Shown in pieces: positions 6,500-14,635 of a DNA stretch of 43,363 bases. A model generated the notes under the pieces. The model did not search any database. It was not told the origin of the DNA and saw nothing but the letters and a program-made list of their open reading frames with translations. This stretch comes from Actinacidiphila acididurans (GTDB taxonomy: Bacteria; Actinomycetota; Actinomycetes; Streptomycetales; Streptomycetaceae): contig NZ_JADKYB010000039.1 of NCBI RefSeq assembly GCF_016918855.1, forward strand, positions 1-43,363, read 5' to 3'. Within the stretch, counting starts at the first letter, position 1, and the number at the start of each line of letters is the position of its first letter. Both the position numbers and the translations under genes were made by a program.

Positions 6500-8851
6500 A
6501 TGGATGCTCGGGACCTGCTGCGTTCGGTACGGATGGCGGGTTCCGCCAATGGATGGCGTGCGACCAGGGCGGCTTGGCGCCGGCAGCGCACGGACGCGCG
6601 GGATCTGCCGCGGCGCGGCCCGGAGCGGGCCCGGGTGCCGGGGACGGCGCTGGGGGCCGAGCCGATGCCGGGCGGCGGGGTGGTGCGGTTCGCCCGTTCC
6701 CGGCTCCAGGTGCGGGTCGCGGTGGGCGGCGCGGTGTTCTGCGGCTGGGACGGGGCGGCGCCGGAGCCGTCGTACGCGCTGGCCGGCGCCGCGCCCGAGG
6801 CCGACGGGCGGGCGGTGCTCGAGCCGGACAAGGACGGCTGGCGGGTGGTCTCGGAGCGGGTGACGGTGCTGGTGTCGCGGCACGGCGCGGTGGAGTTCCG
6901 CACCCCGGGTGGGCTGCTGTTGCGCCGGGAACTGCCGCCGCGCTGGTGGGACGCGACGGGGCCGGCCGGTGCGCCAGGGGCGCGCTGGGTGCAGCGCGCA
7001 CAGACCCCGGCGGACGCCCGGGTGTTCGGGCTGGGCGGGCGGGCGGCGGGGCCGCGGCTGCCGGAGGGCACGTACCGGCTGTGGAACACCGACCCCGGCG
7101 GGTCGTTCCGGCCGGGTGACGACCCGCTCTACATCACCATGCCGGTGCAGTTCGTGGTGGCCGACGCCGGCTGTCATCTGGTGTTCCACGACTCGACCTG
7201 GGACGGGCAGGTCACGCTGCGGGACGGCGAGGAGGGCGCGGGCTCCGGGCACGACCGGCCGGGCGGCAGCGAGGTGCGGATGGAGGGCGGGCCGCTGCGG
7301 TACTGGGTGATCCCCGGCAACCCGGCGCGGGTGCTGGGCACCTGGACGGCGCTGACCGGGCGGCCCGCGCTGCCGCCGCGCTGGGCGCTGGGCCACCACC
7401 ACTCGCGGTGGGGCTTCGACACCCAGTCCGAGGTGCGCCGGGTGGCCGCCGCGTACCGGGAGCACCGCCTGCCGCTGTCGGTGATCCACCTGGACATCGA
7501 CCACTTCGACGGGCACCGGATCTTCACCGCCGACCCGGAGCGCTTTCCCGACCTGCCCGGGCTGTCCCGGGAGCTGGCCGAGCAGGGGGTGCGGCTGGTG
7601 TCGATCGTGGACCCGGCGGTGAAGGCCGAACCGGGGCTGGACCTGTACGAGAGCGGCCGGGCCGGCGGGATGTTCGTACGGGACGGGCGCGGGCGGGAGG
7701 TGCGCGGGGTGGTGTGGCCCGGTGACTCGGTCTTCCCCGACTTCACCGACCCCGCGGTGCGCTCCTGGTGGGGTGGGCTGTACCGGGAGCGGCTGGACCG
7801 GGGGTTCGCCGGGTTCTGGCACGACATGAACGAGCCGGTGTCCTTCGCGTCGTTCGGCGAGCCGACCCTGCCGCGCTCGGCCCGGCACAGTCTGGAGGGG
7901 CGCGGCGGCGACCACCGCGAGGCGCACAACGTGTACGCGCTGGGCATGGCCCGGGCCGGCTGGGACGGGCTGCGCCGGCTGCGGCCCGAGCAGCGGCCGT
8001 TCCTGTTCTCCCGCTCGGGATGGGCGGGGATGCAGCGCTACGGCGGGACGTGGTCCGGTGACGTGGCGACCGCCTGGGAGGGGCTGCGGGCCTCGCTGGC
8101 GCTGGTGCTGGGGCTCGGGCTGTGCGGGGTGCCGTACTCGGGCCCGGACGTGGGCGGCTTCACCGGTACGCCGGAGCCGGAACTGTACCTGCGGTGGTTC
8201 CAACTCGGCTCCTATCTGCCGCTGTTCCGGACCCATTCGGCGATAGACGGCGGCCGGCGCGAGCCGTGGCAGTTCGGGCCCGAGGTGCTGGGGCATGCGC
8301 GGGAGGCGCTGGAGACGCGGATGCGGCTGCTGCCGTACCTGGAGACGCTGGCGCACATCGCGCGCGGCACCGGCGCCCCGTACGTGCGGCCGCTGTGGTG
8401 GACCGCACCGGCCGACCGGGCGCTGCGGGAGTGCGGCGACGCCTTCCTGCTGGGGGACGCGCTGCTGGTGGCGCCGGTGCTGGAGCCCGGGGCGGTGAGC
8501 AAGACGGTACGGCTGCCGCGCGGCGCGTGGTACGACACGGCGACCGGCCGGCTGCACCGCGGCCCCGGGCAGGTGCTGCTGGACGCGCCGCTCGGGCGGG
8601 TGCCGGTGCTGGCCAGGGCCGGGTCGGTGCTGCCGGTGGCCGGGGCGGACGGCTCGGTGGAGCTGGAGGTGTGGCCGCCGCTGGAAGGACGGAGCGGCAG
8701 TGGAGTGGTGTTCGGCGGCGACCCGGAGGGCTGGGGGGCGCCGGTCATGGAACGGTTCACCACCCGCTGGGCGGACGGCGAGGTCGTGGTGGAGCGCGAG
8801 GGCGGCGGCGAGGTGGGCTACGCGGTACGGGTGCGCGGCAGCGCGTCGTAG
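6500..8851 (+). CDS. Glycoside hydrolase family 31 (alpha-glucosidase-like)
   Basis: GH31 enzymes cleave alpha-glucosidic (or alpha-xylosidic) bonds with retention. In this 783-residue protein the nucleophile is D442 in FWHDMNEP, and the acid/base is probably D521 in TWSGDVATAWEGL. WGFDTQSEV, HLDIDHFDG and PYSGPDVGGF are further GH31 signatures, followed by the distal beta-sandwich with WWTAPADRAL and GAWYDTATG. No signal peptide is seen; the first 45 residues are basic and unlike the rest, so the enzyme is probably cytoplasmic. The ATG at 6500 follows GAAAGGG. The 3' end overlaps the convergent Nudix gene by 34 bases. The exact substrate cannot be read from the sequence. Confidence 0.93.
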   Translation: MDARDLLRSVRMAGSANGWRATRAAWRRQRTDARDLPRRGPERARVPGTALGAEPMPGGGVVRFARSRLQVRVAVGGAVFCGWDGAAPEPSYALAGAAPEADGRAVLEPDKDGWRVVSERVTVLVSRHGAVEFRTPGGLLLRRELPPRWWDATGPAGAPGARWVQRAQTPADARVFGLGGRAAGPRLPEGTYRLWNTDPGGSFRPGDDPLYITMPVQFVVADAGCHLVFHDSTWDGQVTLRDGEEGAGSGHDRPGGSEVRMEGGPLRYWVIPGNPARVLGTWTALTGRPALPPRWALGHHHSRWGFDTQSEVRRVAAAYREHRLPLSVIHLDIDHFDGHRIFTADPERFPDLPGLSRELAEQGVRLVSIVDPAVKAEPGLDLYESGRAGGMFVRDGRGREVRGVVWPGDSVFPDFTDPAVRSWWGGLYRERLDRGFAGFWHDMNEPVSFASFGEPTLPRSARHSLEGRGGDHREAHNVYALGMARAGWDGLRRLRPEQRPFLFSRSGWAGMQRYGGTWSGDVATAWEGLRASLALVLGLGLCGVPYSGPDVGGFTGTPEPELYLRWFQLGSYLPLFRTHSAIDGGRREPWQFGPEVLGHAREALETRMRLLPYLETLAHIARGTGAPYVRPLWWTAPADRALRECGDAFLLGDALLVAPVLEPGAVSKTVRLPRGAWYDTATGRLHRGPGQVLLDAPLGRVPVLARAGSVLPVAGADGSVELEVWPPLEGRSGSGVVFGGDPEGWGAPVMERFTTRWADGEVVVEREGGGEVGYAVRVRGSAS

Positions 8852-9345
8852 ACCCCGTCGAACCAGCGGCGCGCGGCCAGGGTGTGCAGCGGGAAGCCGA
8901 GGTCGGCCGGTGCGGGCAGCAGGTAGTGCCCGTCGGTCTCGTCGGTGGGCACCGACGGCGGCAGATCGGCGGCGTCCCGCCCCGGCAGCAGGCCGAACAG
9001 CAGCAGGTATCCGCCGGCGACGTCGGTGAGCGCGTCGGCGAGGACGACGTCCTCGGGCTCGGCCCCGATCCCGGTCTCCTCCGCCAATTCCCGCACCACG
9101 GCCCGCTGCCAGGTCTCGCCGAAGTCCACGAAGCCCCCGGGCAGCGCGAGTTGCCCGTACGCGGGCCGGGTGCGGCGCCGGATGACGACCAGCCCGGTGC
9201 GGTCGCCGTCACGCACGGGCAGCAGCGCGATGGCGACCGGCAGCGGATTGCGGTAGCTGACGGTGCCGCAGCCCAGGCACTGGCGGGGCCAGCCGGCGTC
9301 CTCGGGAAAGCGCGTGCCGCAGGCGGCGCAGTGGGAGTCCTTCAC
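8818..9345 (-). CDS. Nudix hydrolase with N-terminal zinc ribbon
   Basis: This 175-residue protein begins with a Cys4 zinc ribbon (CAACG...CLGCG, residues about 6-30) like that in NADH pyrophosphatases. A complete Nudix box follows: GGFVDFGE, seven residues, then RELAEETGI, which provides the Mg-binding glutamates. The likely substrate is a nucleoside diphosphate linked to another moiety, but it cannot be specified. The GTG at 9345 (VKDSHC) is chosen because the zinc ribbon follows at once; no good ribosome binding site is visible, so the start is uncertain and GTG at 9357 is an alternative. The last 34 bases are antisense to the end of the GH31 gene. Confidence 0.85.
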   Translation of the reverse strand: MKDSHCAACGTRFPEDAGWPRQCLGCGTVSYRNPLPVAIALLPVRDGDRTGLVVIRRRTRPAYGQLALPGGFVDFGETWQRAVVRELAEETGIGAEPEDVVLADALTDVAGGYLLLFGLLPGRDAADLPPSVPTDETDGHYLLPAPADLGFPLHTLAARRWFDGVYDALPRTRTA

Positions 9346-9523
9346 AGCGGGGAGCACGGGCGGACTGTATCCGATCGGGGGGACGGGGACGGGGCGATGC
9401 CGGAACTGGGGGCGGGGCGGAACCGGGGCCGGGGGGGAAGACGGGGGGCGGGTCGAACCGGATGCCGGGCGGCGCGGCGGGACAGGAGCGGGCCAAGCCG
9501 AAGCCGGTGCCGAGCGACAGGTG

Positions 9524-9557
9524 CCCGGCGCGGGGTACGGTCCTTCCCCGCGCCGGG
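9524..9557 (-). terminator. Hairpin terminator after the PurA-like gene
   Basis: CCCGGCGCGGGG (9524-9535) and CCCCGCGCCGGG (9546-9557) form a perfect 12-bp stem with a 10-base loop, starting seven bases beyond the stop of the PurA-like gene. The remaining intergenic bases (9346-9523) are G-rich and show no gene. Confidence 0.65.
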
Positions 9558-9563
9558 CTGCGG

Positions 9564-10898
9564 CTATGCGCTCGCGGGCGAGCCGGACCGTCCCGACATG
9601 CGCACCGACCTGCCCCGCGCCGGCTTCCCCACCCAGCGCCGGTCGGTGACGTGCTGCCGGGACGGTCCGGCGGACTCGATGGCCACCGGAGCGCCGAGGA
9701 GGCCGGCGATCGCCTCGCGCCACCGGCCCGGGTCGCGGCCCGGGGTGTCCCATTCGGCGGGGCGGGCCCGGAGCAGCAGGTCGGTGAGGGCAGCCTGGCG
9801 GTCCAGGTCCCCGGGGGCACCGGGCGGGCCGGGTGGGAGGGTGGTGATCCGGCGGCCGGCGGCGGTGTAGGCGCGGCAGATGCGCAGGGCCGGGACGCGG
9901 CGGGGGGCGTCCAGGTGGGTGATCGCCAGGGCGTCGACGCCGCCGCACACCGAGACGGCGTAGGCGTGCGCCACGGCGTCGAAGTGGCCGGTGCGGAAGG
10001 GGCCCTGGTGGGGGCCGTCGCCGTTGTGGGGCTCGGGCAGCAGGGCGGTCAGTCCCGGGTCCTCGGTGACGAGGGGGCCGGGTCCGTGCCGGGTGGTGTA
10101 GGTGCGTAGGACGCCGAGCCGCCGGGCCGGGGCGGGCTCGCCGGCCTCGGCCAGGAACGCGTCGGCATTGGCCGCGGTGGTGGTGGACCAGGTGGTGTAG
10201 GGGTGGAAGCCGTGCCACTCGTCGAGCAGCACTCCTTGGGCGCCTTCGAAGAGCAGCGGTCCGCGGCGGACCAGGCGGGCCGGCTCGTCCTCGTCGGTGA
10301 GGGCGACGGTGCGGGCGAAGGCGGTGAAGGCGGCCACGCAGTCCTCGACGGGCGGGCCGTCCAGCGGGCCGAGTTCGTCGGCCAGCCGGTCGCGCAGCAG
10401 CCGCAGCCGCCGGATGAGGCGGGGCCGTGAGGCGCAGTCACCGGCGGTGGGCGCGTCGTCCGGGTGCGCCAGGGCGTAGCGAGCGCTTTCCCCGATGCCC
10501 ATGCCGCACGAGCCGTGCCGGTGCTGTCCGCGGGCCCGTTCCCGCAGCCGGCCGGCCGCGGCGTGGTAGGGCGTGGTGAGCAGGGCCCGGCGGTCGACGG
10601 TGATCAGGGCGTACGGGTCCGGCACGCCGAGCAGGCGCAGGTGGTCGGCCTCGGCGGCCAGGGCGAGCGGATCCACCAGGGTGAAGCGGGACAGGAAGGT
10701 GCGGGCGCCCTGGAGGGTGCCGGAGCCGAACTGGGCGAAGGTGTGGTGGCGTCCATCGGGCAGCACCGCGTTGTGCGCGGCCTGGGCGCCGCCGTTGAAC
10801 CGTACGACCGTGTGCCAATCGCCTTCCCGGCACAGCAGGTTGACGACTGCGCCCTTGCCGGCGTCGCCGAAGCCCAGGTCAACGACGGCCGTGTGCAC
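9564..10898 (-). CDS. Divergent adenylosuccinate synthetase (PurA)-like enzyme
   Basis: The 444-residue protein has the PurA fold over its whole length. The GTP/IMP loop is FGDAGKG with D12 equivalent to the catalytic Asp, and H42 in GGAQAAHN corresponds to the catalytic His. Also visible are CGMGIGE, LLFEGAQGVLLDEWHG and TRHGPGPLVTED. Canonical PurA reads GDEGKGK and GGxNAGHT. The aspartate-binding loop (TTGRxRR in PurA) is replaced by HQGPFRTG, so only one of its arginines remains. The enzyme probably joins a GTP-activated purine-type nucleotide to something other than aspartate, or has changed substrate; this is inference. The GTG start at 10898 overlaps the VWA gene by 20 bases, implying coupling. 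It is not a likely housekeeping PurA. Confidence 0.8.
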   Translation of the reverse strand: MHTAVVDLGFGDAGKGAVVNLLCREGDWHTVVRFNGGAQAAHNAVLPDGRHHTFAQFGSGTLQGARTFLSRFTLVDPLALAAEADHLRLLGVPDPYALITVDRRALLTTPYHAAAGRLRERARGQHRHGSCGMGIGESARYALAHPDDAPTAGDCASRPRLIRRLRLLRDRLADELGPLDGPPVEDCVAAFTAFARTVALTDEDEPARLVRRGPLLFEGAQGVLLDEWHGFHPYTTWSTTTAANADAFLAEAGEPAPARRLGVLRTYTTRHGPGPLVTEDPGLTALLPEPHNGDGPHQGPFRTGHFDAVAHAYAVSVCGGVDALAITHLDAPRRVPALRICRAYTAAGRRITTLPPGPPGAPGDLDRQAALTDLLLRARPAEWDTPGRDPGRWREAIAGLLGAPVAIESAGPSRQHVTDRRWVGKPARGRSVRMSGRSGSPASA

Positions 10899-11814
10899 CG
10901 AAGTCGCCCCGGTTCAGGGCCCGGGCGACCGAACCGACCGCCGGTGAGCCGATGTCGTGCAGGTCCGCCAGGCCCTGGGCGAGGTCGATGGACTCCTCGC
11001 CGAGGCCGACGGTGAGGGCGATGGTCTCGCAGACCGCGTCCAGGTCGTCCAGTTCGATGACGTTCTGCCCGAGCAGGCCGCGCCACACGGCGAGCACTTC
11101 GGGGTTGCCGGCGTAGGAGGCGCCGGCCGGGAGGATGTAGAAGACGTGGTAGCGGCGCTGGAGTTCGGCGACGATCTCGGTGACCGGGATGTCGCGCTGG
11201 AGCGGATGGCCCAGCACGGCGCGGACCTCGCGGGCCTTGACCTTGCCGTACGGCATTTCGTCGCCGATGAGGAAGAGGTAGCCGCGCCGGCCGCGGCGCT
11301 CCCAGCAGTCGATGGAGGTGTGCCGGGCCATGGCGTACATGGCCAGTTCGTAGGACTCGGTCATCTGGCCGCCGCCCCCGCCCTCCAGCAGGATGTTGCC
11401 GAGGTCCTGGTCCATCCGGTTGTCGGACTCGAACTGGCCCAGTTGCAGGGGCACCTTGTCGCAGGTGGCGTCGCCGACCGCGCCGAAGAGGAGTTGCGGG
11501 TGCGGGGTGTAGCCCTTGCGGAGCAGCAGCCCGAACAGGTCGGGCAGCTTGGTCTGGAGCACGCGCGGGACGCCGCCCATGGAGCCGGTGACGTCGAACA
11601 GCACGGCGACGGCGAGCGAGGCGGGGTGCTCGGCCGAGTCGCGGCTCTCCCGCACGGTCAGGCCCATCGGGTCGAGCGAGGGATGCGGCCGCCAGGCGGC
11701 ACGCGGGGCCGAGGCGGTGACGCGGTCGCTGTACGCGAAGGCGCCCATTCCTTGGGCCGCGCGGTAGCGCGCGGCGGCGTCGTAGACATTGCTCGACCAG
11801 CTTCCGCTGCCCAT
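10879..11814 (-). CDS. VWA-domain protein with intact-looking MIDAS
   Basis: This 311-residue protein carries a von Willebrand factor A domain. FDVTGSMGG at residues 73-81 supplies the metal-ion-dependent adhesion site (D74, T76, S78), with Thr in place of the first Ser as in many bacterial VWA proteins. GNILLEGGGGGQMTESYELA and YLFLIGDEMPYGK are likely further MIDAS and core strands. No signal peptide or membrane helix is seen, so it should act in the cytoplasm, typically as a metal-dependent protein-binding platform. The ATG at 11814 follows AGGGGGA. The stop overlaps the start of the PurA-like gene, so the pair is expected to be translated together. Precise function unknown. Confidence 0.85.
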   Translation of the reverse strand: MGSGSWSSNVYDAAARYRAAQGMGAFAYSDRVTASAPRAAWRPHPSLDPMGLTVRESRDSAEHPASLAVAVLFDVTGSMGGVPRVLQTKLPDLFGLLLRKGYTPHPQLLFGAVGDATCDKVPLQLGQFESDNRMDQDLGNILLEGGGGGQMTESYELAMYAMARHTSIDCWERRGRRGYLFLIGDEMPYGKVKAREVRAVLGHPLQRDIPVTEIVAELQRRYHVFYILPAGASYAGNPEVLAVWRGLLGQNVIELDDLDAVCETIALTVGLGEESIDLAQGLADLHDIGSPAVGSVARALNRGDFGAHGRR

Positions 11815-11938
11815 GAGGGTCCCCCTGAGTGTGTCCGAGTGTGCGTATCGACAAAGAGATGTGTCGTGGGTGCTTGGAGCGCCGCGGTGGGGCGGCGTAC
11901 GGGACAGCAGGTGCTCGGCGGTTCCGGGCCGCGGCCGG

Positions 11939-12808
11939 TCAGCGCACGTCGTCCTCGCGGTCCGGGCGGAGCAGTGGCGGGTGCAGCAGACGGGCGTCGC
12001 CGGCCCGGTAGAGGCGAGCCTTGGGGCCGCCGCGGCTGCCGGGGCGGGTGGCGGTCTCGCCCGTGGACTCCACGAAGCCCGGCACGGACAGCACCTTGCG
12101 GTGGAAGTTGCCCGCGTGCAGCGGGGCGCCCCACACCGCCTCGTAGACCGCGCGCAGTTCGCCGATGGTGAAGGGTTCGGGGAGGAAGGCCGTGGCCAGC
12201 GGGGTGTATTCGATCTTGGCGCGGGCCCGCTCCAGGCCGTCGGCGAGGATGCGGTCGTGATCGAAGGCGAGCCGGGGGCCGTCCTCGTCGGGCAGGGGCC
12301 GGCGGCCGGTACCACCCCCGTAGGCCCCGGGCCGCCGACCCTGGTCGATGGGACGCGAGCGTACCGGTCCGGGTTGACCGGCGGGGGAAAACGCTTCCAC
12401 CGGCAGCCAGGCCGCCCCGGCCGCGTCACTGCCCGCTCGCGCGTCGGGCAGCCGGGGAGCGAAGGCGAGGTAGGCGATGGAGACCACGTGCATCCTCGGG
12501 TCGCGGTCCGGGTGCCCGTAGCTGCCGAGCTGTTCGAGGTGGACCCGGCCGAGCGCGGCGGGGTCGAGGCCGGTCTCCTCGGCGAGTTCACGGGCGGCGC
12601 CCTCGTCCAGCGATTCGCGGCCGGCCTGCACGAACCCGCCGGGCAGCGCCCACTCCCCCTCGAACGGCGGGCCGCCGCGCCGCACCGCGAGTACGTGCAG
12701 CCGCTCCTCCCGCAGGGTGAGCGCCACCACGTCCACGGTGACGGCGATGGGGTCGAAGGCCCGCGGATCGTACTCCGCGAGGAACTCCCGCTCCCGGTCC
12801 GGATCCAC
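11939..12808 (-). CDS. NrtR-family Nudix transcriptional regulator
   Basis: The 289-residue protein has an N-terminal Nudix domain (VDVVALTL, WALPGGFVQAG, RELAEETGL; residues about 20-150) and a C-terminal winged helix of the NrtR type (EPFTIGELRAVYEAVW...NFHRKV; residues about 205-255). NrtR proteins repress NAD-related genes and sense ADP-ribose or related nucleotides. The Nudix box has one extra residue before its first Glu, which suggests ligand sensing rather than efficient catalysis. A Gly/Arg/Pro insert separates part of the domain. The GTG at 12808 follows GGAGGAGGG. Two palindromic sites immediately upstream (12833-12863) suggest autoregulation. The VWA and PurA-like genes follow on the same strand after 124 bases and are probable targets. 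Confidence 0.85.
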   Translation of the reverse strand: MDPDREREFLAEYDPRAFDPIAVTVDVVALTLREERLHVLAVRRGGPPFEGEWALPGGFVQAGRESLDEGAARELAEETGLDPAALGRVHLEQLGSYGHPDRDPRMHVVSIAYLAFAPRLPDARAGSDAAGAAWLPVEAFSPAGQPGPVRSRPIDQGRRPGAYGGGTGRRPLPDEDGPRLAFDHDRILADGLERARAKIEYTPLATAFLPEPFTIGELRAVYEAVWGAPLHAGNFHRKVLSVPGFVESTGETATRPGSRGGPKARLYRAGDARLLHPPLLRPDREDDVR

Positions 12809-12832
12809 GGCGGCCCTCCTCCGGCCAAGTTG

Positions 12833-12863
12833 TTCTCAGTATGAGTCTTTCTCAGTACGAGAA
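12833..12863 (-). promoter_or_regulatory. Tandem palindromic operator upstream of the NrtR-like gene
   Basis: TTCTCAGTATGAGTC (12833-12847) and TTCTCAGTACGAGAA (12849-12863) are two copies at a 16-base period. The second is a perfect TTCTC...GAGAA palindrome around a 5-base centre. The segment is strikingly AT-rich for this genome and holds promoter-like TATTCT and CATACT hexamers on the minus strand. It lies 25-55 bases before the regulator start, so binding there would block transcription of the regulator and probably the genes after it. Confidence 0.65.
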
Positions 12864-12954
12864 TACGGTAGCACGCAGGTCCACCACCGTCCATGGGCTT
12901 TCGGCGGGCAGCCGGACCGGCAGCGGTCAGCGGCCACCGTCCCGGGCAGCACGA

Positions 12955-12982
12955 AGCCCCGGTCCGGAGACGGACCGGGGCT
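12955..12982 (-). terminator. Hairpin terminator after the conservon
   Basis: AGCCCCGGTCCG (12955-12966), loop GAGA, CGGACCGGGGCT (12971-12982): a perfect 12-bp stem closed by a GNRA-type tetraloop, 24 bases after the cvnD stop. It ends the leftward conservon operon and insulates the NrtR-like gene's promoter. Confidence 0.8.
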
Positions 12983-13006
12983 GAGTGAGAGGTGGTTGGC
13001 GGGATG

Positions 13007-13618
13007 TCAGTTGGCCGCGGGCTCCCGGCGGAGGGCCGCCATGTCGGCGGCGTGCTCGACCACGGTGATCAACACCTTCTTCGCCGAGTCCCGTTTACGC
13101 GCGTCACACAGCACGACAGGGACCTCCTGGTCGAGGTCGAGCGCGTCCCGGACGTCGTCCGCGGAGTGCAGCCGGGCGCCGTCGAAGCAGTTGACGGCCA
13201 CGACGAAGGGGATGCCGCGCCGCTCGAAGTAGTCGACGGCGGGGAAGCAGTCCTGGAGCCGGCGGGTGTCGGCCAGCACCACCGCACCCAGGGCTCCTTG
13301 CGCCAACTCGTCCCACAGGAACCAGAACCGGTCCTGGCCCGGCGTGCCGAACAGGTACAGCACCAGGTCGTCGCGCAGGGTGATCCGGCCGAAGTCCATG
13401 GCCACGGTGGTGGTGCGCTTGGCCTCCACACCGGCGGTGTCGTCCACGGAACGGCTCAACTCGGTCAGCGCCTCCTCGGTGCGCAGCGGTCTGATCTCGC
13501 TCACCGCTCCCACCAAAGTGGTCTTCCCGACGCCGAACCCGCCCGCCACCAGCAGCTTCAGCGCCACCGGCTCCGCCGGGGACCGGTCGTCACGGCGTTC
13601 GGCACGCACCAGGGCCAT
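13007..13618 (-). CDS. cvnD: Conservon GTPase-like protein (CvnD)
   Basis: This 203-residue cytoplasmic protein belongs to the small-GTPase-like ATP/GTP-binding family found in every Streptomyces conservon. The P-loop is GGFGVGKTT (residues 26-34), the G3-like motif is FGTPGQDRF, and AVNCFDGA resembles G4. CvnD proteins act with CvnA-C in a membrane complex compared to eukaryotic G-protein signalling. The ATG at 13618 gives the usual family length; an in-frame GTG at 13690 lacks a ribosome binding site. A 146-base gap separates it from cvnC, wider than elsewhere in the operon. No cytochrome P450 (cvnE) follows, unlike some conservons. Confidence 0.92.
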   Translation of the reverse strand: MALVRAERRDDRSPAEPVALKLLVAGGFGVGKTTLVGAVSEIRPLRTEEALTELSRSVDDTAGVEAKRTTTVAMDFGRITLRDDLVLYLFGTPGQDRFWFLWDELAQGALGAVVLADTRRLQDCFPAVDYFERRGIPFVVAVNCFDGARLHSADDVRDALDLDQEVPVVLCDARKRDSAKKVLITVVEHAADMAALRREPAAN

Positions 13619-13764
13619 GGTGTCTTCTCTTCTTCCCTTCGGATGGCCGCCGTTCGCGCCGGGCGGCTCGTGGGACTCACGGGGTGTCACGGGAGAACGC
13701 TGCGGGGAAGCCTAGCCTGGGCAGCGCCGGACCGCTCCCCCCGGGCCACCGCGGAAACGGCCGG

Positions 13765-14178
13765 TCACAGGGCCCGCAGCCCGTTGATGACGTCCCGAAG
13801 GATGCTCTCGTCGGGCAGTTCCGCCGGCGGCACCGGGCGGTGGATGTGCACATGGGCGGCTTCGAGCAGATCGCCGACGAGCACCCGTACCACCCCCACC
13901 GGCAGGTCGAGGTCGGCGGCCAGTTCGGCCACCGAGGTGGCCTGGACCTTGCAGCGGTCGATGATGTCCAGGTGTTCCGGGGACAGCGACGGGTCGTCCA
14001 GCGCGGCGCCGCCCTCCCCCGCCTCGGCACCGGTCACCACCAAAGCGATCAGGTCGATCCGCGCGTCAGCCGCGTGGCTGGTCCGGCCACGTGTCATCGC
14101 GTACGGGCGCACCACCGGCCCGGCGGCGTCGTCGTACCAGCGGTCCGCCTCCTGCGATTCGGACGATTCAGAAGTCAT
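13765..14178 (-). CDS. cvnC: Conservon DUF742 protein (CvnC)
   Basis: This 137-residue protein matches the DUF742 family, the third member of conservons. Recognisable parts are VRPYAMTRGRT near residue 23, LSPEHLDIIDRC, SVAELAADLDLPVGVVRVLVGDL (a winged-helix-like segment) and the C-terminal DVINGLRAL. The family probably serves as an adaptor between the sensor kinase-like protein and the GTPase. The ATG at 14178 follows ACGGGGA, and the gene starts 31 bases after cvnB. Confidence 0.92.
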   Translation of the reverse strand: MTSESSESQEADRWYDDAAGPVVRPYAMTRGRTSHAADARIDLIALVVTGAEAGEGGAALDDPSLSPEHLDIIDRCKVQATSVAELAADLDLPVGVVRVLVGDLLEAAHVHIHRPVPPAELPDESILRDVINGLRAL

Positions 14179-14209
14179 CGTTCCCCGTCACCCCGTTGTC
14201 ACCCCATGG

Positions 14210-14635
14210 TCAGCCGCTGAGTGTCGCGCCGCCCTCGTGCCGCGGCGCCGTGCCCAGGTGGGCGCCTACCCGCTTGACCAGCAGGGCCATCTCGTAGGCG
14301 ATCTGGCCGACGTCGGAGTCGGCGTCGGCCAGCACCGCCAGGCAGCTCCCGTCGCCCGCGGAGGTCACGAACAGGAAGGCCTCGTCCAGTTCGACCATGG
14401 TCTGCCGGACCCGGCCGGCCGAGAAGTGCCGGCCGACGCCCTTGGCCAGGCTGTGGAAGCCGGACGCGACGGCCGCCAGGTGCTCGGAGTCCTCACGGGT
14501 GAGTCCCTCCGAGGAGCCGAGGGCCAGGCCGTCCCCGGAGAGGACGAGCGCCTTGCGGATGCTGGCGACGCGGCGGACCAGGTCGTCGAGCAGCCAGCTC
14601 AGCTCGCCGGTCTGGCTGGTCGGTTCGGCAGTCAT
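14210..14635 (-). CDS. cvnB: Conservon roadblock/LC7 protein (CvnB)
   Basis: The 141-residue protein is a roadblock/LC7 (Longin-like) domain protein: LSWLLDDLVRRV, ALVLSGDGLALGSSEG, LAAVASGFHSLA and the strand LFVTSAGDGSCLAVLAD. In bacteria such proteins often regulate small GTPases, here presumably CvnD. The ATG overlaps the cvnA stop in the four bases ATGA (14632-14635), implying tight translational coupling. Confidence 0.94.
   Translation of the reverse strand: MTAEPTSQTGELSWLLDDLVRRVASIRKALVLSGDGLALGSSEGLTREDSEHLAAVASGFHSLAKGVGRHFSAGRVRQTMVELDEAFLFVTSAGDGSCLAVLADADSDVGQIAYEMALLVKRVGAHLGTAPRHEGGATLSG

Noticed and set aside
3371..8557. A very long minus-strand open frame (over 1700 codons)
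   Set aside because: It runs through and opposite aacS and GH31, both with clear catalytic motifs in other frames; its Arg/Pro/His-rich translation is typical of a shadow frame in GC-rich DNA.
9564..10898. PurZ (2-aminoadenine phage pathway) identity for the PurA-like gene
   Set aside because: The catalytic Asp that PurZ replaces is present, and no phage genes or partner enzymes of that pathway are nearby.
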